The notes under the pieces: model-generated
What the model was told of the DNA's origin: nothing
Seen by the model: only the letters and a program-made list of their open reading frames with translations
The model's database searches: none
Translations under genes and position numbers: made by a program
Origin: a virus
Length of the DNA stretch: 23,040 bases
Strand: one strand, 5' to 3'
IMG/VR virus record: IMGVR_UViG_3300033149_003182
Location: 1 to 23,040 of that record
Part shown: positions 1-6,436 of the stretch, in pieces
Layout of the letters: each line of letters opens with the position of its first letter
How positions within the stretch are numbered: the first letter of the stretch is position 1

Positions 1-124
1 GTATTGTACTCATATCTCCGCCCTCCGTGGTTGTTTGTTTGGGTCATACTCCCAAGCATACTACGTCGGGCGGAGCTTTCAAGTCCTTCAGGACATGTGG
101 GTAATCACCAGAGGAGCATGGGTC

Positions 125-152
125 TTGACACAGCCGATGCTTTGAGTATAAT
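125..152 (+). promoter_or_regulatory. Consensus-like sigma70 promoter (TTGACA - 16 bp - TATAAT)
   Basis: A perfect -35 hexamer TTGACA (125-130) is followed after 16 bp by a perfect -10 hexamer TATAAT (147-152) in a locally AT-rich stretch of an otherwise GC-rich window. Transcription would start near 159, about 40 nt ahead of the ATG at 199. It is the best sigma70-type promoter I can find in the window, and the + strand genes downstream run almost without gaps. The 16-bp spacer is one base short of optimum. Activity is inferred from sequence only. Confidence 0.6.
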
Positions 153-198
153 AATTACAGAGGGTACCAGCAGAGGCGAGGAGTCCGGGGTACCGACC

Positions 199-417
199 AT
201 GGTCGGCGCTCCGGTTTTGTTTATGACGGCCAATGATCCGCGCGATTCGGACAGTGTTGTCTCTGGCTTGCAGGTCCTCAATGAAGCAAGGGTGAAGCAG
301 ATCGACCGCCTGCTCTATCTCATTATGGAGTCAGGACACGGCGAGTTGCGCCTGGTTATTCGAGATGGTAAGTTCCGCTGGGTGGTCCCCAGCATTTCGT
401 TAGAGGCAATATGGTAA
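199..417 (+). CDS. 72-aa protein of unknown function at the head of the late region
   Basis: I do not recognise this small protein. The reading frame is open to the left edge of the window, but the consensus promoter at 125-152 lies inside the upstream part of the frame. The first good start downstream of the predicted transcript start is the ATG at 199; a second in-frame ATG is at 223. The ATG at 118 would lie upstream of the promoter and has a purine-rich box only one base away. The protein has a variable N-terminus, then a helix (about residues 28-44, NEARVKQIDRLLYLIMES), then a strand-turn-strand (ELRLVIRDGKFRWVV). This shape resembles tiny DUF2292-like proteins that end in a beta hairpin with a DGK/DGR turn. 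The gene is followed by a dyad and a strong terminator, so it forms a separate short transcript. Given its place upstream of the lysis genes, a regulatory role (for example in late control) is possible but unproven. Confidence 0.45.
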   Translation: MVGAPVLFMTANDPRDSDSVVSGLQVLNEARVKQIDRLLYLIMESGHGELRLVIRDGKFRWVVPSISLEAIW

Positions 418-424
418 CAGAATC

Positions 425-447
425 TATCTGGTAACCGTTATCAGATA
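425..447. promoter_or_regulatory. 23-bp imperfect palindrome, operator-like
   Basis: TATCTGGTAAC (425-435), a central C (436) and GTTATCAGATA (437-447) form a dyad with 11-bp arms and a single mismatch (TATCTGGTAAC against TATCTGATAAC). It lies just after the stop of the 72-aa gene and about 27 bp before the terminator. A related half-sequence, TGGTAACA, occurs at the stop codon (412-419). The symmetry fits a dimeric repressor or activator site, or an RNA hairpin acting on the terminator. Which of these applies cannot be decided from sequence. Confidence 0.4.
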
Positions 448-473
448 AACCGCCCGGCTGAGATGGGGAATCC

Positions 474-506
474 GGGGCGACGCTCGTAGCGTCGCCCCTT
501 TTCTTT
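474..506 (+). terminator. Strong intrinsic terminator upstream of the lysis cassette
   Basis: GGGGCGACGCT (474-484), loop CGT (485-487) and AGCGTCGCCCC (488-498) form a perfect 11-bp GC-rich stem. It is followed directly by the T-rich tract TTTTCTTT (499-506). This is a textbook rho-independent terminator for + strand transcription. The next gene starts only 22 bp later, with no convincing promoter between. Confidence 0.9.
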
Positions 507-527
507 ACAACATTGGGAGGTATACAG

Positions 528-839
528 ATGGCTGATATTCCAAACCTGGTCGATGTCCTGGGGATGCTGGCCACCGCTGTGGCGGTAGGGCCTGTCATCT
601 CATTTTTGTTTGAGAGGTTCGCGTTTTTCCAAGCTCTCTCATCTCAGGAGCGGTTCTGGCTCATCTTCGTAGTGAGTCTGGGCCTGCCCATGCTGGCTCA
701 GGTGCTGCTCCAATCTGTGCCGTCCACGACTTGGGCGGTGTTGGAACCATACTGGCACTCGCTGGCATACGGGTTCCTATTCTGGTCAAGTTCCCAGGTT
801 GCTCACAAGCTGTTTGGGCGCTACCACGTGATCGGTTAG
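528..839 (+). CDS. Small multi-helix membrane protein, holin candidate
   Basis: This 103-aa protein has three hydrophobic stretches that could span the membrane: about residues 7-27 (VDVLGMLATAVAVGPVISFL), 42-62 (FWLIFVVSLGLPMLAQVLL) and 76-95 (WHSLAYGFLFWSSSQVAHKL). Small size, two to three helices and position directly before a coiled-coil membrane protein and a peptidase fit a holin, which would form membrane pores to release the lysin. Holins share little sequence, so this rests on topology and context. I chose the ATG at 528 because GGGAGG (515-520) sits 7 bases ahead; an upstream GTG start at 513 would include this ribosome binding site in the coding region. It is the first gene after the terminator. 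Confidence 0.55.
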   Translation: MADIPNLVDVLGMLATAVAVGPVISFLFERFAFFQALSSQERFWLIFVVSLGLPMLAQVLLQSVPSTTWAVLEPYWHSLAYGFLFWSSSQVAHKLFGRYHVIG

Positions 840-843
840 GGGC

Positions 844-1131
844 ATGACCACGACAGTTCTGGCAGTCATTGCCGCGTTCGGCGGCCTGACCGGCATAGCC
901 GGGCTCATCTCAGCGCTCTCGGCACGTCGCTCCGCCCAGAGCGCAGCGCGCAAATCTGATGTTGAGGTACTGGCAGTAACGATTGATGCGCTGAGTGATG
1001 AGAACAAGCGATTGCGTGAGTTGGTAGACAATCTGCGCCGCCAGGTCGACCGGCTGGAGAAGAAGAACCAGCGGCTGCGGCGACGGGTATCGGAGCTGGA
1101 GCAGGAGAACCGGCGGCTGCGGGGGGGATGA
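844..1131 (+). CDS. Membrane-anchored coiled-coil protein (spanin- or holin-accessory-like)
   Basis: This 95-aa protein has one N-terminal hydrophobic helix (about residues 4-25, TVLAVIAAFGGLTGIAGLI). A long basic/acidic heptad coiled coil follows (about 45-93) with regularly spaced leucines, as in LRELVDNLRRQVDRLEKK. The topology is like an i-spanin (Rz) and roughly the reverse of XhlA-type holin helpers, which carry the membrane helix at the C-terminus. No partner lipoprotein (Rz1-like, with a lipobox) is evident in another frame. It starts 4 bases after the previous stop, with AGGGG just upstream, and its stop overlaps the next start (ATGA). Together with its neighbours it makes a plausible lysis cassette. 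The exact role is inferred. Confidence 0.5.
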   Translation: MTTTVLAVIAAFGGLTGIAGLISALSARRSAQSAARKSDVEVLAVTIDALSDENKRLRELVDNLRRQVDRLEKKNQRLRRRVSELEQENRRLRGG

Positions 1132-1739
1132 TGCTGGCTGATTGCGTTCGCCGCATCCGGGATGCATCCGCTGACCTGGCTAGCGTGGCGGCGGGGCTGG
1201 AAGGAATCTTACAAGGGGAGCCATGTCAATTCAGCCAGCGGGATCCCCGGTGGCGAGATGGTTTACTTGGCTACAGCCACAAGACGATAGGGAACTATGG
1301 CTGTGCGCTTTGCTGTGCGGCAATGGTAGCGTCACTGGTAGAGCCGGAGATCACCCCAGCAACCCTCAATAACCGGCTCAAACAGGCCGGCGGATTCTAC
1401 AACCAGATTGTTCTGCGCTGGAGGATAGTGCCGCAGGTGGTACCGGGTCTGACGTTTGACGGGCGCGCGGATTGGCGCTGGGGACTGGCCGATCTGGAGG
1501 CACTGAGGCAGGAGCTAGAGCAGGGCCCGATTATCGTCCAGGTTGATTCCCATCCTGGCGGACGGCTCGATACCCATTTCGTGCTGGCCATTGATGTGGC
1601 TGGCGAGTCCGACCTATGGGTGTTCGATCCCTGGGATGGGGCTGAGGTGCGGTTGCTGCTTCGATACGCACAGAGGAGTTGGGATCTGGCCCGGGCGGTG
1701 TATGGGATGCGGCTGCTGCGTGTGAGGGAGGAAGGGTGA
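1128..1739 (+). CDS. C39-like cysteine peptidase, putative endolysin
   Basis: The 203-aa protein has the pattern of papain-like C39-type (C39_2) peptidases. The first conserved segment is FSQRDPRWRDGLLG (about 35-48), followed by TIGNYGCALCCAAM with the probable nucleophile Cys59. The catalytic His is probably His150 in DTHFVLAIDV, and the third residue Asp167 in VFDPWDG. Phage lysins of GC-rich hosts often use such a domain to cut peptidoglycan cross-links. No separate cell-wall binding domain and no signal peptide are visible; the N-terminal 30 residues form a short helix. The start overlaps the previous stop (ATGATG at 1128-1133; either ATG is possible). Position behind a holin-like and a coiled-coil gene supports a lysis role. 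A virion-maturation protease is the alternative. Confidence 0.7.
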   Translation: MMLADCVRRIRDASADLASVAAGLEGILQGEPCQFSQRDPRWRDGLLGYSHKTIGNYGCALCCAAMVASLVEPEITPATLNNRLKQAGGFYNQIVLRWRIVPQVVPGLTFDGRADWRWGLADLEALRQELEQGPIIVQVDSHPGGRLDTHFVLAIDVAGESDLWVFDPWDGAEVRLLLRYAQRSWDLARAVYGMRLLRVREEG

Positions 1740-1740
1740 G

Positions 1741-2106
1741 ATGCCACGGCGGGCAGCACGACCGTGCAGTTATCCGGGTTGTACGTGGTTGGTTCACGAT
1801 CCGGCTCGGCGGTTCTGTCCCCGCCATTTGAGCGAATATCGCAGGCGACAGGATGCGCGCCGGCCCAGCAGCAGCGCGCGGGGATACAATGCAGCCTGGC
1901 GCGCAGCCCGCGTGAAATATTTGGCAGATCATCCAGTCTGTGAGCGCTGTCAAGCGCCGGCCGAGATAGTACATCACATTCGGGCAAAGCGCGCAGGTGG
2001 CTCGGACGACCCGGAAAATTTACTGGCGTTGTGTGTGTTGTGCCACGCGCAGATCGAGGCTCAAGCCGGTACGTTGTTCGCTGGCCAGGCCCAGCAGCGA
2101 CGGTAA
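1741..2106 (+). CDS. HNH endonuclease, packaging-associated
   Basis: This 121-aa protein carries an N-terminal zinc-binding motif (CSYPGC ... RFCPRH, about residues 9-29) and a complete HNH nuclease core. The core consists of CERCQAPAEIVHHIRAKRAG (about 72-91), then NLLALCVLCHAQIEA (about 98-112), with HH, N and CxxCH present. The family is a metal-dependent DNA nicking/cutting enzyme. Genes of this type sit directly beside the terminase in many HK97-like cos phages, where they assist terminase in cutting concatemers at cos; the position here is the same. The start ATG (1741) follows the previous stop by one base, with GGAGGAAGG upstream. Confidence 0.88.
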   Translation: MPRRAARPCSYPGCTWLVHDPARRFCPRHLSEYRRRQDARRPSSSARGYNAAWRAARVKYLADHPVCERCQAPAEIVHHIRAKRAGGSDDPENLLALCVLCHAQIEAQAGTLFAGQAQQRR

Positions 2107-2205
2107 TGGGGTTCAAATCGCTGGCTTACCATGTTGGTTTGACCGCGCGGGTAATCTCGCGTATGTGAATATGAGTTACATTAATTTTCCTAGGGCGAGG
2201 AACAG
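2107..2205. other. 99-bp intergenic gap between HNH and small terminase (possible cos/promoter region)
   Basis: This is the largest gap in the late gene run and is clearly more AT-rich in its second half than its surroundings. It contains TTGACC (2139-2144) and, 17 bp later, the weak -10 candidate TATGTG (2162-2167), plus a CCTAGG palindrome near 2189. None of this is strong. By position between HNH and terS it is the natural place to look for a cohesive end site or a minor promoter. I see no clear terminator or RNA gene in it. Confidence 0.3.
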
Positions 2206-2643
2206 ATGAAGCCGGGACCGAAACCACAGGTAAAACTGGCCTCTGGAGCGCTAAAGACACCCAATGGGCGAATACCGCGCGGGCAAATGCTTCATGCTGA
2301 GGCCAAACGATTCTGGCGGGAACTGGCGCCGGAAATGATCCGGGTGGGTCTGTTGACAGAGATAGACGTCCCGGCATTTTTGTTGCTCTGCGAGCACTAC
2401 GCGGTTGCTATACAAGCAGCACGCACGATCGCGAAGGACGGGCTCACACGCAATGATGAGAACGGAGTGGCGCGGAAACATCCACTGCTCCAGGTGTTGC
2501 GGGACAACAGCCGGGCGTTCCGAATGTACGCCACTGAGTTTGGGTTGGTGCCGAGTAGCCGCCAGCGGCTGAAGTTCGAGGAGCCCGAACCAGATGATGA
2601 GCTGACGCGATTGTTTTTCCGAACATCGCTGACGAATGAGTAG
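2206..2643 (+). CDS. terS: Terminase small subunit, P27 family
   Basis: The 145-aa protein has the layout of P27-type small terminases. It starts with a basic KPGPKP segment. A helical middle follows (FWRELAPEMIRVGLLTEID, about 36-54), then a helix with LLCEHYAVAIQAARTI. The family-typical end is KHPLLQVLRDNSRAFRMYATEF followed by GLVPSSRQRL (about residues 91-122). It recognises the packaging site in phage DNA and regulates the large subunit during motor assembly. The ATG at 2206 has GAGG five bases upstream. The end overlaps the large terminase start by 8 bp, the usual coupled arrangement. Confidence 0.88.
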   Translation: MKPGPKPQVKLASGALKTPNGRIPRGQMLHAEAKRFWRELAPEMIRVGLLTEIDVPAFLLLCEHYAVAIQAARTIAKDGLTRNDENGVARKHPLLQVLRDNSRAFRMYATEFGLVPSSRQRLKFEEPEPDDELTRLFFRTSLTNE

Positions 2644-4321
2644 TAGCGAGAACGTTGTTGCGCAATATTGCACCGACGTGATGACCGGCGTGGTCCCAGC
2701 CTGCGAGTGGGTAAAACTGGCGGTAAGCCGGCATTTGGCCGATCTGGAGAACGGGGCGGAACGAGGGTTGCACTTTGACAAAGATGCGGCCCAGCTCGTG
2801 GTTCGATTTCTCGGCTTGCTGAAACATAGCAAGGGGGAATGGGCTGGACAGCCGCTTCACCTGGAGCCGTGGCAGCAGTTCGTGGTGTGGGTGCTGTTTG
2901 GGTGGAAGCAGGCAGATAGGACACGACGATTTCGCACAGCATACCTGGAGGTGGCGCGGAAAAACGGGAAATCCACGCTGGCAGCCGGATTGGGGCTTTA
3001 TTTGCTGGTGGCGGACGGGGAGCCAGGCGCGGAGATCTACACGGCAGCCACCAAAAGAGACCAGGCCCGTATCTCGCACGGCGAGGCGACACGGATGGTC
3101 AAGGCCTCGCCGGCGCTACGGCGGAGGATTACGACGTTCCGCGATAATTTGTTCATTGAGGGAACGGGCAATAAGTTCGTGCCGCTGGGGGCGGACAGCG
3201 ACACAATGGACGGGTTGAACGTCCATGGAGCGATCGTCGATGAGCTGCATGCACACAAAACCCGCGACGTGTGGGACATTCTGGACACAGCGACCGGTTC
3301 GCGGCGGCAGCCGCTCCTGTTTGCGATCACGACGGCGGGATATGATCGTCATACGGTCTGTTGGGAGCAGCGCGAATACACACAGAAGGTATTGAGCGGG
3401 ACGATCCAGGATGATACCTGGTTTGGGATCATTTACACATTGGATGAGGGAGAGGAGGAGGATTGGGCTAACGAGGAACTGTGGCCCAAAGCAAATCCCA
3501 ATCTGGGGGTATCAAAAAAATGGGATGATATGCGGCGGAAGGCGGCGCGGGCGCAGGAGATGCCCTCCGCATTGAACGTATTCTTGCGCAAAGAGCTGGA
3601 CATCTGGACGCAAGCGGAAACAAAGTGGATTCCGCGGCCGCATTGGGATCAGTGTGGGCAGGCAGTGGATGCCCAGGGGCTGCGCGGGCGGACGTGCTAT
3701 GGAGGCCTTGATCTTTCCAGCACAACTGATATTTCGGCACTGGTTCTGGTTTTTCCCCCACAGGTCGAGGATGAAGCATACCAGATACTGTGTAGATTTT
3801 TCATCCCGGAGGACGCGATGCACGCACGGACGCGCAAGGACAAGGTGCCGTATGAGAGCTGGGTCAGGCAGGGGTACATCACGGCCACGCCAGGCAATGT
3901 AGTCGATTACGACTGGATTCTGCACCAGATTGACGAGGATATGCAGAGCTACGATATGTGCGAATTGGCATTCGACCGCTGGGGAGCCTCACGAATCCAG
4001 ACGCAATTGATTGAGCTAGGCGGTGAGGATTTCCTGGTGCAATTCGGGCAGGGCTATCGGTCGATGAGCCCGCCGACAAAGGAACTTGAAAAGCTAATCC
4101 TGGGTCACCAGTTGGCACATGGAAACAATCCAGTGCTGACCTGGATGGCGGACAACTTGGTGGTGCGCTCCGATCCGGCGGGCAACATCAAGCCGGACAA
4201 GGAGAAATCAACGGAACGAATTGACGGAATGGTAGCGTTGGTGATGGCGTTGGATCGTGCATTGCGGCACGAACCGAAGCGGCGGAGCGTGTATGAGAAG
4301 CGCGGGCTGGAGAGCGTGTGA
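2636..4321 (+). CDS. terL: Terminase large subunit (packaging ATPase/nuclease)
   Basis: This 561-aa protein is a full-length HK97-type large terminase. The ATPase domain has a modified Walker A, VARKNGKST (residues 106-114), and Walker B AIVDE (199-203, Asp202/Glu203). An ATTAGYDR-like coupling segment lies near 231-238 (AITTAGYDR). The C-terminal RNase H-like nuclease domain shows GGLDLSSTTD (356-365, Asp359), AFDRWG (445-450, Asp447) and STERIDGMVAL (525-535, Asp530), matching the three metal-binding acids. The protein pumps DNA into the prohead and cuts concatemers. Its start overlaps terS by 8 bp. All key residues are present, so it looks functional. Confidence 0.95.
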   Translation: MSSSENVVAQYCTDVMTGVVPACEWVKLAVSRHLADLENGAERGLHFDKDAAQLVVRFLGLLKHSKGEWAGQPLHLEPWQQFVVWVLFGWKQADRTRRFRTAYLEVARKNGKSTLAAGLGLYLLVADGEPGAEIYTAATKRDQARISHGEATRMVKASPALRRRITTFRDNLFIEGTGNKFVPLGADSDTMDGLNVHGAIVDELHAHKTRDVWDILDTATGSRRQPLLFAITTAGYDRHTVCWEQREYTQKVLSGTIQDDTWFGIIYTLDEGEEEDWANEELWPKANPNLGVSKKWDDMRRKAARAQEMPSALNVFLRKELDIWTQAETKWIPRPHWDQCGQAVDAQGLRGRTCYGGLDLSSTTDISALVLVFPPQVEDEAYQILCRFFIPEDAMHARTRKDKVPYESWVRQGYITATPGNVVDYDWILHQIDEDMQSYDMCELAFDRWGASRIQTQLIELGGEDFLVQFGQGYRSMSPPTKELEKLILGHQLAHGNNPVLTWMADNLVVRSDPAGNIKPDKEKSTERIDGMVALVMALDRALRHEPKRRSVYEKRGLESV

Positions 4322-4518
4322 TGAGATTTTATCCGGTTAGACGGCGGGTGATCGTGAACACGAGGACAAATCGCGCGTTCCGGGGCGTGTTGTGGCGGCG
4401 GGGATGGCGCTACCTAGTGTTGCGCAATTCAGAAATGCTCAAGGGGCCGGAGACGGTCCCGATGGATGGCGAGGTAGTTATTGAGCGAACGAATGTGGAT
4501 TTTATCCAGGTGATATGA
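4321..4518 (+). CDS. Small conserved-looking head-region protein, probable Sm/SH3-like barrel
   Basis: This 65-aa basic protein sits between terminase and portal. The sequence is predicted to be nearly all beta: RRVIVNTRTNRAFRGVLWRR, then WRYLVLRNSEML, and finally VIERTNVDFIQVI. Short beta-barrel proteins with a terminal arm of the form 'I/V-x-R-x-N-V-x-F/W-I-Q-V' occur at this position in other HK97-like phages, and the pattern looks like an Sm/SH3-type barrel. Their role is unknown. The ATG at 4321 overlaps the terL stop (TGATG); a GTG at 4318 is also possible. The end overlaps the portal start by 4 bases, so it is translationally coupled on both sides. Confidence 0.7.
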   Translation: MRFYPVRRRVIVNTRTNRAFRGVLWRRGWRYLVLRNSEMLKGPETVPMDGEVVIERTNVDFIQVI

Positions 4519-6434
4519 TGCCGACAGTTGTGCAGAGCCTGGGCGCGCTGACGGAACTGGGTGCAGTACCGTGGTACTCCTTGCGTAGTTCCCGGTCGGT
4601 GCGGCTATACGACCAGTACTATTACGATTACGCAGCGCTCTACCGCACCCAGCCTAATGTGCGCGTGTGCGTCGATTTCCTGGCCAGGAATATTGCGCAG
4701 TTGGGATTGCACGTGTTCAGGCGGGTGGATGAGAACGACCGGGTGCGGCTGCGGGACCATCCGCTGGCGCGGGTGCTCAAGCAACCGTTACCCCGGCAAT
4801 TCAAGATGACACGATACCGGCTGATCGAAAGTTTGATCAGCGATTTGGGGATTTACTACAACGCATTCTGGCTCAAGATGCGCGGGGACAATGGCGCGCT
4901 GGGGCTGTTGCGGATACCTCCTCCTATGATGACAGTGAAGGGTGGGCTGGTGCCGACACAATACGAGGTAACTCTGAGCGGGAGACCGAAGACTTTTGAG
5001 CCAGAGGAGATCGTGCATTTCCGGGGGTACAACCCGGAGAATCCGGTCGCTGGGATAAGTCCGTTGGAGACGCTGCGGCGAATTCTGGCTGAGGAACATG
5101 CAGCGGGGGATTACCGCGAACATTTTTGGCAGAATGCGGCGCGGATGCACGGGATCATCGAGCGACCGGAAGGGGCGCCGGAGTGGAGCGAGACAGCACG
5201 CGGCCGGTTCAAGAGTGAGTTTGAGGCGCTGTACTCGGGGAACAAGGGAAGCGGGAAAACGGCTGTGCTCGAAGAGGGGATGACCTGGAAGACGGTCGAA
5301 TTCAATGCTCAGGAGAGCGAGTACCTGGCTGGTCGCAAACTAACGCGAGAGGAGTGCGCGCGGGCGTATCACATCCCCCTGCCGATGGTGGGGATTCTGG
5401 ATCATGCGACGTTCTCCAACATCAGAGAGCAGCATAAACATCTCTACCAGGACAGCCTGGGGCCGTGGCTGGCGATGGTGGAGGAAGACATCATGCTCCA
5501 ATTACTACCGGATTTCGAGGACAGCGACGGGGTGTACATCGAATTTAACATCCAGGAGAAACTCCAGGGCAATTTTGACGAGCAAGTGAAGGCGCTACAG
5601 AGCGCGGTTGGGCGGCCATGGATGACGGCGAATGAGGCGCGGGCGCGACTTAACCTGCCGAGCCGGGGCGGGGATGCAGACGCGCTGGTGACACCGCTGA
5701 ATGTGATCATAGGTGGGCAGGCTTCCCCACGCGATAGCGCGCCAAAGTTGTTGTTGAAAGCGGATGCGGACGGGGAGATCGATCCCACACAGCCCAAGCT
5801 GCGCGAACGATATCGAGAACAATGGACGCGGCTGCTGGTGCGGACATTCGAGCGACAGGGGGCGGCGGTGCTGAACCGGGTCAAGGCGAAAGAGTTGCCT
5901 GACCTGGCAGCGCTCTGGGATGAGGAGCGATGGAACCGGGAGGTGACGGAGGATTTCTACCGGCTGGGGGCCGAGACGGCCGGGGCGTGGGCAGGTTACG
6001 TGGCAAACGAACTGGGCTTCGAGTTGGACGTAGAGGAGATGTTACCGTGGTTGCAGAAAAACGCGCGGGTGACAGCCGCGTATGTGAATGGCTCGACGCG
6101 GGCGCAGATAGAGGCAGCGCTGTTGGAGGATGACCCGCTCGAGGCGCTGAAACGGATGTTCGAGATGGCAGTGGGAGTACGGGCAGCACAACTGGCGTTG
6201 GGACGGGTGACGGCCCTGGCGAATTTTGGCGCGGTGAACGCAGCCCAGCAGGGGGGACTGCGGCGCAAAACCTGGCTGGCAGGGCCGAATCCGCGACCGA
6301 GCCACGCGGCCCAGGACGGGGTGACAATGGACATCCACGACACGTTTCCAAACGGTTTGCGCTGGCCGGGGGACCCGCGCGGATCGGCTGAGGAAAACGC
6401 GGGGTGCAATTGCAGTATGAGTTATGGGAGGTAG
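4515..6434 (+). CDS. Portal protein fused to Mu gpF-like minor head protein
   Basis: The 639-aa product contains two proteins that are usually separate. Residues about 30-400 form an HK97-type portal: QPNVRVCVDFLARNIAQLGL, then a variable wing, then PEEIVHFRGYNPENPVAGIS, then REECARAYHIPLPMVGI. The portal makes the dodecameric DNA channel at one capsid vertex. Residues about 425-639 look like the Mu gpF/SPP1 gp7 head morphogenesis domain. It ends in the typical cluster RRKTWLAGPNPRPSHAAQDG, a DTFPNGLRWPGDPRG segment and a cysteine-containing tail NAGCNCSMSYGR. The frame is continuous with no internal stop. The usual length of an HK97-type portal alone is about 400-450 aa, so the extra 220 residues are a true fusion. 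ATGATG at 4515 overlaps the upstream stop. Confidence 0.88.
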   Translation: MMPTVVQSLGALTELGAVPWYSLRSSRSVRLYDQYYYDYAALYRTQPNVRVCVDFLARNIAQLGLHVFRRVDENDRVRLRDHPLARVLKQPLPRQFKMTRYRLIESLISDLGIYYNAFWLKMRGDNGALGLLRIPPPMMTVKGGLVPTQYEVTLSGRPKTFEPEEIVHFRGYNPENPVAGISPLETLRRILAEEHAAGDYREHFWQNAARMHGIIERPEGAPEWSETARGRFKSEFEALYSGNKGSGKTAVLEEGMTWKTVEFNAQESEYLAGRKLTREECARAYHIPLPMVGILDHATFSNIREQHKHLYQDSLGPWLAMVEEDIMLQLLPDFEDSDGVYIEFNIQEKLQGNFDEQVKALQSAVGRPWMTANEARARLNLPSRGGDADALVTPLNVIIGGQASPRDSAPKLLLKADADGEIDPTQPKLRERYREQWTRLLVRTFERQGAAVLNRVKAKELPDLAALWDEERWNREVTEDFYRLGAETAGAWAGYVANELGFELDVEEMLPWLQKNARVTAAYVNGSTRAQIEAALLEDDPLEALKRMFEMAVGVRAAQLALGRVTALANFGAVNAAQQGGLRRKTWLAGPNPRPSHAAQDGVTMDIHDTFPNGLRWPGDPRGSAEENAGCNCSMSYGR

Positions 6435-6436
6435 CG

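Noticed and set aside
16-75. CTCCGCCC (16-23) and GGGCGGAG (68-75) as a stem-loop
   Set aside because: The 8-bp arms are separated by 44 bases and not followed by a T tract; at the window edge nothing more can be tested.
4-198. Extended N-terminus of the 72-aa gene from a TTG at 4 or the ATG at 118
   Set aside because: The consensus promoter at 125-152 lies inside this segment, and the ATG at 118 has its purine-rich box only one base away; the peptide is low in conserved-looking features.
6404-6436. Longer prohead protease starting at 6404
   Set aside because: It would overlap the portal fusion by 31 bases without its own ribosome binding site; GGGAGG precedes the ATG at 6437 at a good distance.
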